From Smittium mucronatum (Eukaryota; Kickxellomycota; Harpellomycetes; Harpellales; Legeriomycetaceae), in NCBI GenBank assembly GCA_001953115.1, contig LSSL01000118.1:1-14814 (forward strand): a DNA stretch of 14,814 nt, in the 5' to 3' direction. Numbering within the stretch: the stretch's first letter is position 1; each line of letters begins with the position of its first letter. Shown here piece by piece: positions 8,626 to 14,814 of the stretch. A program made the translations under genes and the position numbers. The notes under the pieces were generated by a model. It was given only the letters and a program-made list of their open reading frames with translations, had not been told where the DNA came from and ran no database searches.

Positions 8626-8716
8626 TTTGGTTAATTATAATTCAATAAAGGTGAAGAAAAGCTCTATAATGCTCCAAATTATTTAATTTGGTTAATTCGA
8701 ATTCAATAATTGTGAA
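8626..8716. repeat. Diverged 30-bp direct repeat, period 61
   Basis: Copies at 8626-8655 and 8687-8716 share TTTGGTTAATT, AATTCAATAA and GTGAA with two 2-base differences (26 of 30 identical). A third segment with the same ends and length (8585-8614, TTTGG...GTGAA) matches poorly inside and may be an older copy. Confidence 0.65.
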
Positions 8717-9702
8717 ATTCAATTCAAAAATATATTATTAAAATGAGTAAAATTTACATCATAATTTGGAATTATAAAAAAACTAAATTACCAAAATATA
8801 ATAGACTCTAACTTCAATAACATTTATTCATATAAAATCCAAAAAAAAATAAGCTGACATGATTTATAAACTTTCTAATTTTTTTTCTGTGTAATTATTG
8901 ATATGGTTTCCAATATCTTTGACTCTATAATTATAGATATCAATTCGGATTTGAAACAGCCATTTTTGGAGTAACCATAATGAATAGTTTTAATTTTTCC
9001 GGTATAATCTTTTTATTCTGGATTTAATTACAATGCATTCGTTATCGATTGAACTAAATATCGGAAAATAGGGGGATATTATAAAAATATAACCCCTGGA
9101 TAATTAACTGCGAATTTTTTTAGTTTTTGGTGGTACGGAGATTTTTAGATATAATAATGATACTAGATTTGGAACACCGATTTAAAAAATCCTCTCAAAA
9201 ATTTCATATATTCATTCACTGTAATCAATTATTTATTTATTTTTGAATTTAAAAATTCTGATCTTTTAAATTCCACCAATTATGAGCAAGTTAGACCTAT
9301 TAATTTTTGGAAGCTTAGATGTAGCTCTTTTTTTTTTTACTTTCACCTGTTCTCTTTATGAAAATATTTGCATCACTTTCATCGATAAATATGAAAAACT
9401 TTCCTGAACTAGAATATTGAATAAATTTCGGTATAATATTTCCTTTTTAATTTTTTGAACAATGAATTCATTTGAATTGGATTTAATATATATTTGTGGC
9501 AAAAACTCTAAAATCCAAACTCCTACTTATGAATTTTTGGCATATTATTAAATTTAATTAAATAAAAACCATACTCGATAAGTCGTTAATAATTTATCAT
9601 GTATTTTCTTTGATAAAATCGGTTATATAATCTACATGTGCTTAATTCCATTTTTTGGAGCTCAAAGCATTAACCATTTAAGGCTTAGGCTTGGAAAAAA
9701 TT

Positions 9703-9719
9703 ATATAGCTCGGCTATAT
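9703..9719. repeat. Perfect 7-bp palindrome ATATAGC-TCG-GCTATAT
   Basis: The arms are 9703-9709 and 9713-9719 with loop TCG. They sit in a slightly less AT-rich patch (about 9640-9790) that also has a doubled AGGCTT (9681-9692). Function is unknown. Confidence 0.6.
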
Positions 9720-10522
9720 CCTGCGTAATATGGGACTTTAAGAGCGCTAATTAGAATGAAAACTATTATCCGTTATCCATTGACTGAAAAATATCTTATC
9801 TCACTGAAAACTGATGTAATTTGTATATAATAGAATTTTCCAGTCATGTTTAAACAAATAATTTATAACATCAACATTTTATTACTATCTTCTTTTTAAT
9901 GCAGTTTTTTTGTTTTTTACATAAACCAAATTAAAGATATCCAAGTTTTAAATAATTTTGTTTTTTCAAATCAAACTGTATATTATAATATCATATACTT
10001 AGAAAGCTTAAATCCAAAAAAATCTATATTATACACTAATTTAATAAAAAATTATAAATAAAATTTATCTTTGGATTAAAGAGCTTCAAAAAATTATTAT
10101 TATTTATTAAAAAATTGTGCTATTTAATCGAAAATTTAGTGATAAAATTTAAATGCTGTTAGGTCAAAATATTTTTGGGTATAATTAAATTTAAAATGGA
10201 AATATTAGCTAATTTTGTAATTTTCCAGAAAGTTTAATTTATTTAGAACAATTAGGTTAAATAAATGATACTATTTTACATCTTTAAGAATTATAATAGT
10301 TAAATAATAAATGAAACCTATAATTGATCTAATTTCTTTAATAAATGAGGGATAAATATTTAAAAGAGGGTTAGGGTGGTAAAAATAGAAGTTTTAAGGT
10401 CCATTTTTTTTTATAATTTACATCATTTATAATTAAGAATTTTTATGTAAAATTTTCCGATTCAATCCATTATTTTTGAAACACCTCTCAATATTCTTTA
10501 CTTCAGATTTACAAAATAAAAC

Positions 10523-10539
10523 TATATATATATATATAT
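10523..10539. repeat. TA dinucleotide microsatellite
   Basis: About eight TA units. A similar (AT)8 run is at 12521-12536. Confidence 0.85.
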
Positions 10540-10918
10540 TAAATATATTTTTTAATTACTCCTCTAAAGTTTTAATTGGTGGCTTAAAGGTGTATATATA
10601 ATATAATGGCTTTGAAATTTATTCTCTTTGTTTTAATATATTGCTTAATAATGCCCCTAAACAGAAACTGTATTTTCAGAAATAAAAATATATTACTTTG
10701 GGGTAGGATCGATTTTGGAATAAACATATTTTGATTGCGAAAGCATCGATAAAGCACTCCGTAAGAAAAAAAATTATTTAATTAAAATACTGAAAGCATC
10801 GGCTAATTTTAAGTTAATCTTGTTGGATATTTTGTATAAGGCTCTTTAAACGGGCGAAATATTTTTGAAATAAGTTTATATGATATATTTTTGGACTTAA
10901 TATAAGATAATTTAAGAT

Positions 10919-10943
10919 TATATTAAATTTCTAATTTAATATA
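10919..10943. repeat. Perfect 11-bp palindrome with TCT loop
   Basis: TATATTAAATT (10919-10929) and AATTTAATATA (10933-10943) are exact reverse complements. The arms are pure A/T, so chance is plausible, but the right arm runs into one copy of the dispersed 17-mer. Confidence 0.6.
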
Positions 10944-10953
10944 TTACGATAAT
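10937..10953. repeat. Dispersed 17-mer TAATATATTACGATAAT, copy 1
   Basis: Identical to 14137-14153, exactly 3200 bases away. A third relative, AATATATTATGATAA (one C-to-T difference), starts at about 14360. Confidence 0.7.
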
Positions 10954-11660
10954 AATTCATGTTTTCCAATATAATTTTTTAAATTTTAATTATTAATCAA
11001 AAAATTTCTCTACAAGAAAATTAACTAAAAAAAAACCGATTCTATTTTATAAAAAAATTGAAGGGTGGTTTTTTTTATTCATTTTTATTAGTTTAGATTA
11101 AATAATTTTGTAAATCAAATCCTTTTGGATGTACGAAAATTTTAAATATCTGTCATAATTAAGTATCTCAACTCATTATTTAAGTTATAATTTTAATTTC
11201 AAACTTCATCTTTGTTTTTAGGATGTTTTCGTTGATTTTTTTGAATTTAAAACAATTCCATTTTTAAAAATATAAATTAATTAATTAATTTCGAATTTTG
11301 AATTAAAGTGAAATTTAAGCATGATATAACAAATATCATTTTATGTAGATTTTAGGATATGTATTCGTAAAAGTTTCACCAAATAAATTCATATAATTAT
11401 ATATTGTTCCTAAAGCTATTTTAATAAACTTACATAAGATTAAAAATAAATTAATAAAGATTCTTCTAATAAATTATGGTGATTCAAAATCAAGTATGAT
11501 TTTCTTCCAAGTAAAAGACATTAAAATTAGGGTTTCAAAGTTTAAATTATGCATAAAGGATTGAGATTAAATTCCTTTCAGGAAAATTTTTCATTTTAAT
11601 TTTTTTAAAAATAATAGAGGCAGTATTTTTTTAGATATTTCTTAAAAAATCTTGCAATTT

Positions 11661-11693
11661 ATCTAAAAAACAAAGACAAGATCTAAAAAACAA
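11661..11693. repeat. Partial 20-bp tandem duplication
   Basis: ATCTAAAAAACAA occurs at 11661-11673 and 11681-11693, a period of 20 bases. Confidence 0.8.
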
Positions 11694-12313
11694 GATTAAA
11701 TGCCACTATTTGAACAAAAATCCAAAATTAAACTGAAAAATCAGCGAAAACCCCTCTTTTATATCCTTCCTCCCCCATTTAAAACCATTTTGAAGCAATT
11801 TTTTTAAATTTCTTGCATAGAAATTGATTCGCTAAATTTTAGTATAAACTCTTGATTAACATTTGGTCTTGAAAACCCTTTAATTTTTCCCTATCGCGGG
11901 TGATAAATTCTTAGTGATTTTAAAATATAATTTTTCATAGTATACAATCTTATATGTGGTTTTTTTTGTTTGTTTTTTACAGTAGGATTAATTTATTTTC
12001 TCTGAAAAATCTTAATGTCAAAACCCTTGAAAAAAATTTTTTTTTTGTTTATTGTGTAACAGGGATTAATTTAAACTCGTTTCTACCAAAAGAAAAAATT
12101 TATATTTCAATAATACATATGTTTAACCATCTGTATTTCTGGAAGCCTAAATGAAGTATTAAAGTTATTTTTTCAAAAAAAATTCTTAATTTGATGTTAT
12201 TCTTTATTAATGTTTGATATACCATTTGCAAATATGTGATATGACATTTTTTTGATAAAAACTTTTTTTTGACGCTTTTTATCTCATTTGGAATATTCCT
12301 TTAAACTCTTTGG

Positions 12314-12347
12314 GAGATAATAGTATCATTAAAAAGGGTATTATCTC
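12314..12347. repeat. Perfect 9-bp inverted repeat
   Basis: GAGATAATA (12314-12322) pairs with TATTATCTC (12339-12347) around a 16-base loop. No associated gene is seen. Confidence 0.6.
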
Positions 12348-12520
12348 TAATTTTAGTATTTAAAAATAGCTGATATACCGATCTTCATATTTTAAAATTT
12401 TAAAATTTCTCAATTAAAACATTCCAAATTTTCCTAATCAGCTCTTAATATTCTTATAACAGTAAATCCGTTTGTTTTTTTCAAAATGACTGAATAATGT
12501 ATATACTTTTTTCAATAAAG

Positions 12521-12536
12521 ATATATATATATATAT
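12521..12536. repeat. (AT)8 microsatellite
   Basis: Eight uninterrupted AT units. Confidence 0.9.
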
Positions 12537-13408
12537 TATTAAGTTTAGTGTTTTTAATAGAAAAACGCAAAAAATAAGCTCTTATGTCTCTATAAATTAA
12601 ATTACTGTAAAATCTGAGAACAATATAAATAATTCACTTTTAGAACAATTCTTTTTATCTTTTTATTCCTTGATAATTCAAAAAAATGTTTTTTTTTACA
12701 TAATATTGTCTTTTAGGGATAAATAAAATAGAAAAAAAAGCAGGTAAAGAATCTGCAATAACATTTCTATTAATAATTAAAAAAAATCTAAGAAAAAAAT
12801 GATCGATTAATGTCCTAAATTCCATTTTTTTATATAAATCTTCAAATGATTTTTTAAGATATAAAAACTAACAATTTAAAAGTATTTCATAAAGTTGTTA
12901 TTGATTTTAAATGCTGCTTTGATCAAGCTAATCTTAATTTTTTATATTTTTTATTAAAATTTATTAAATGACTCTTTTTATAAAAAAATTTCGAATTAAT
13001 AATTAGAAAATTGGATATATTTATGGGAAATTACAAATGATTTTTTTTTTGAAGCCTAATAAAAAATAGGCAAGTCCCAGAAATCTATTAAAAATAGAAA
13101 TTTTCATCATTATAACTTAATTTTCAAAGAGTAAAAATATAAAGCACTTTATGTTTTTGTACTTTTTATTCTATCTGAAATTCAATTTTGAAATTTAAGA
13201 TATCGATGGGTTTTTATATAAAATAATCTTCTTGGCCTATAAGAAGTTTAGAAATTAATATTTTTTAGATTGCATAGAGGAATGATCGTACTAAATCGAG
13301 CTTAGATATATTTCATTTAAAGCCAAAAAAAAAAACTCTTTTTAAAGAAAATATGATAAATTTTCTAGCGGCGATTTGCTTAATTTTATTTTTTCAATTC
13401 AAAAAATT

Positions 13409-13759
13409 ATGTTGATACTTAATTTAGAGAATGCAAGCTTTTTAAATGACCGTATATATTTATATTTTACAAGTTTGATTTACCACAGAAATAATCTCTC
13501 TACCCACATCAAAATAAACTCATGGGTTTCTGTAACTCTCAAGGAAAAGTGGAGGTTAAAAAAAAAAAAGTCTTCAAAATTAGATTTAATTAGGAGTAAT
13601 GAGAGAATAATATTTCGGGAAAAAATTCCTCAAAATTTTATTTTTGAGATAAAAAATCATTTCATGAAATTAGACTATGTTTTGAAAAAGGGTTTAAAAA
13701 TCCTTCTTTATTTTATAATATATCTATATTTATTTTCAAAAATAAAAAAGCAACATTAA
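13409..13759 (+). CDS. Orphan ORF, 116 codons, unknown; possibly spurious or a decayed gene
   Basis: The frame is open from 13346 (after TAA at 13343-13345) to TAA at 13757-13759; the first ATG is at 13409. In DNA this AT-rich about one codon in ten should be a stop, so an open run this long is well outside chance for the desert. The middle is Lys-rich (around residues 46-58: KEKWRLKKKKSSK). Residues 96-109 are hydrophobic (Leu/Ile/Tyr/Phe) and are followed by a short basic tail, which would resemble a tail anchor. No family is recognised. Abundant Ile, Phe, Leu, Lys and Asn is also what AT-rich random sequence encodes. It may be an isolated exon, a decayed element or chance. Confidence 0.2.
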   Translation: MLILNLENASFLNDRIYLYFTSLIYHRNNLSTHIKINSWVSVTLKEKWRLKKKKSSKLDLIRSNERIIFREKIPQNFIFEIKNHFMKLDYVLKKGLKILLYFIIYLYLFSKIKKQH

Positions 13760-14136
13760 AGCTCAAAAATTTTCATATTTGAAACTAAAATAACCTATAT
13801 AAATATATTTTTTAATAATATATCAATTTTAAATTTATTTATTTATTATTTATATTTAAGAGGTTTATTATACTGCTAATTCTTATTATAATATTAGATT
13901 TTTAATTCAATATTTGGATAAAACCCAATCGATTGATTTATAGGATATTAAAAAAGGTTTAAAACTATTTTTTGTCTATCTCGATGAAGTTTTCCTTATT
14001 TTCGAATTAAAACTATGTGAATTGATAAGGCAAAATTTACCCCAAATTAGTTTATTATTTTATATTTAATTTTTTAAGGAATTCTTTATTAATACAATTA
14101 AAATAAAAAACATATGAAAATTATTATAGAGTTAGG

Positions 14137-14153
14137 TAATATATTACGATAAT
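14137..14153. repeat. Dispersed 17-mer TAATATATTACGATAAT, copy 2
   Basis: Identical to copy 1 at 10937. The 25 bases that follow remain loosely similar between the two sites, suggesting a longer, decayed repeat. Confidence 0.7.
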
Positions 14154-14787
14154 TTTTATTTTATCCATAAGCTAAATTAAAAAATATTGATGCAAATTAA
14201 GGATATGAGTTTTAAATTTTTGCCCATATATAATCATATTATTCGTTTTTTAATACAATTATTCGTAAATAAAGTTTATACCGGTACTAAAAAAAACTTA
14301 TTAAATTCTAATAATGAAAATAATAATAATGACACTTTCTTGGATTCTTAAATCCGAGGAATATATTATGATAAAATGAAAAGTCAACATATAACAATTT
14401 TGTAAAAATGATTTAAATTTTGCGCTTAAATAAGCGATTTTTTCATAATTTAGATTTCAAAATGTAATTTTTTAATATAGAAATGATATAAATACTTTTA
14501 TAAGTAATAGACATAAACACGTATGATATATATATATTGTTATTAATTTACATAATAAGCAATTAGAAAACTTTAATTACTGGGATAATTTTTCCAATAA
14601 CTCGTTTAATCTATCAATTATACATGTGGTATAATAGTATTCCGATTTTTTTTTTAAAAATTATTTTCCTCGAAAGATAAAAAAAAATCTGGAAAAAAAA
14701 ATACCATTTTTTTAAAATCTTCCATGACCGATTTATGTAATAACATTAGTGCTTATAATAATGTTATAATGAAACAAAAGTACGAAA

Positions 14788-14814
14788 TTTTTTTTTTTTT
14801 TTTTTTAAAAAAAA
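14788..14814. repeat. T19 A8 homopolymer at the window end
   Basis: Nineteen T followed by eight A up to the last base. It is probably where the assembly stopped rather than a biological end. Confidence 0.9.

Larger units (their letters stand above)
8001..10900. other. AT-rich non-coding desert, middle part
   Basis: No gene is recognisable. It contains a degenerate 30-bp direct repeat (8626-8716), a CTTAAAA/TTTTAAG hairpin (8469-8486), a G5/C4 imperfect palindrome (9071-9097), an ATATAGC palindrome (9703-9719), a GAAAGCATCG direct repeat (10739-10748 and 10792-10801) and an AT dinucleotide run at about 10523-10539. Confidence 0.7.
10901..13345. other. AT-rich non-coding desert, third part
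   Basis: No gene was recognised. It contains an 11-bp palindrome (10919-10943), TTAATTAA-type runs (about 11276-11290), a 20-bp tandem duplication (11661-11693), a 9-bp inverted repeat (12314-12347) and an (AT)8 run (12521-12536). The 66-codon ORF at 11954-12154 is within what chance allows. Confidence 0.7.
13760..14814. other. AT-rich non-coding desert, terminal part
   Basis: No gene, tRNA or rRNA was recognised. It contains the second and third copies of the dispersed 17-mer-like motif and a short AT run near 14527. It ends in a homopolymer. Confidence 0.7.

Noticed and set aside
10368..10379. Telomere-like GGGTTAGGGTGG
   Set aside because: A single imperfect occurrence, not a repeat array; no evidence of a telomere.
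6037..11500. Copia integrase or reverse-transcriptase remnants
   Set aside because: Expected if the LTR is real, but I could not read any conserved pol motif; a frameshift-aware search would be needed.
11954..12154. 66-codon plus-strand ORF
   Set aside because: The length is expected by chance, its Phe/Leu/Asn-rich content mirrors base composition, and no family is recognisable.
6217..14814. tRNA genes, rRNA, CRISPR arrays or organellar genes in the AT-rich part
   Set aside because: No A-box/B-box pairs, conserved rRNA blocks, regularly spaced repeats or recognisable organellar proteins were found by eye on either strand.

Overview
This is a nuclear, intron-bearing eukaryotic fragment. The left third (about 1-5.5 kb) carries two protein-coding genes, both on the minus strand. 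The right two thirds is a very A/T-rich stretch with no convincing gene. The organism cannot be fixed from the window. Short GT-AG introns (76-126 nt), moderately AT-rich exons and a strongly AT-rich non-coding remainder fit an early-diverging fungus, an amoeba or another protist. Bacterial, organellar and viral origins are ruled out by the spliceosomal introns and the autophagy gene.

Layout: (1) <1-1420, minus: 5' part (at least 431 codons, one 125-nt intron) of a protein with an eight-cysteine FYVE-like zinc finger, a SAP-like helix pair and a long disordered Asn/Ser/Pro tail. This order resembles the CARP/rififylin (RNF34/RFFL) ubiquitin ligases; their C-terminal RING would lie beyond the left edge. 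The tail contains five perfect 18-nt repeats. (2) 1421-2266: intergenic, with the FYVE-like gene's promoter side and the ATG7 3' side, a G11 run, a C-rich block and small repeats. (3) 2267-5412, minus: a complete nine-exon ATG7 gene (776 codons) encoding the E1-like enzyme of autophagy, reconstructed exon by exon, with nucleotide-binding, zinc-binding and catalytic-cysteine motifs present. (4) 5413-5670: ATG7 upstream region with two overlapping inverted repeats. (5) about 5671-6216, plus: a candidate Ty1/copia-type LTR (TGATA...TATCA) followed at once by a sequence resembling the initiator-Met-tRNA primer-binding site of copia elements, and a 45-codon ORF that may be a gag remnant. No pol or second LTR was recognised. 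(6) 6217-14814: an AT-rich gene desert with microsatellites, hairpins, degenerate tandem repeats, a dispersed 17-mer and one statistically outlying ORF (13409-13759). The window stops inside T19A8, which looks like a contig end.

ATG7 activates Atg8 and Atg12 for conjugation, and FYVE-domain proteins often act on endosomal or autophagic membranes. However, this FYVE-like domain lacks the usual PI3P-binding residues, so I infer no functional link between the two neighbours.
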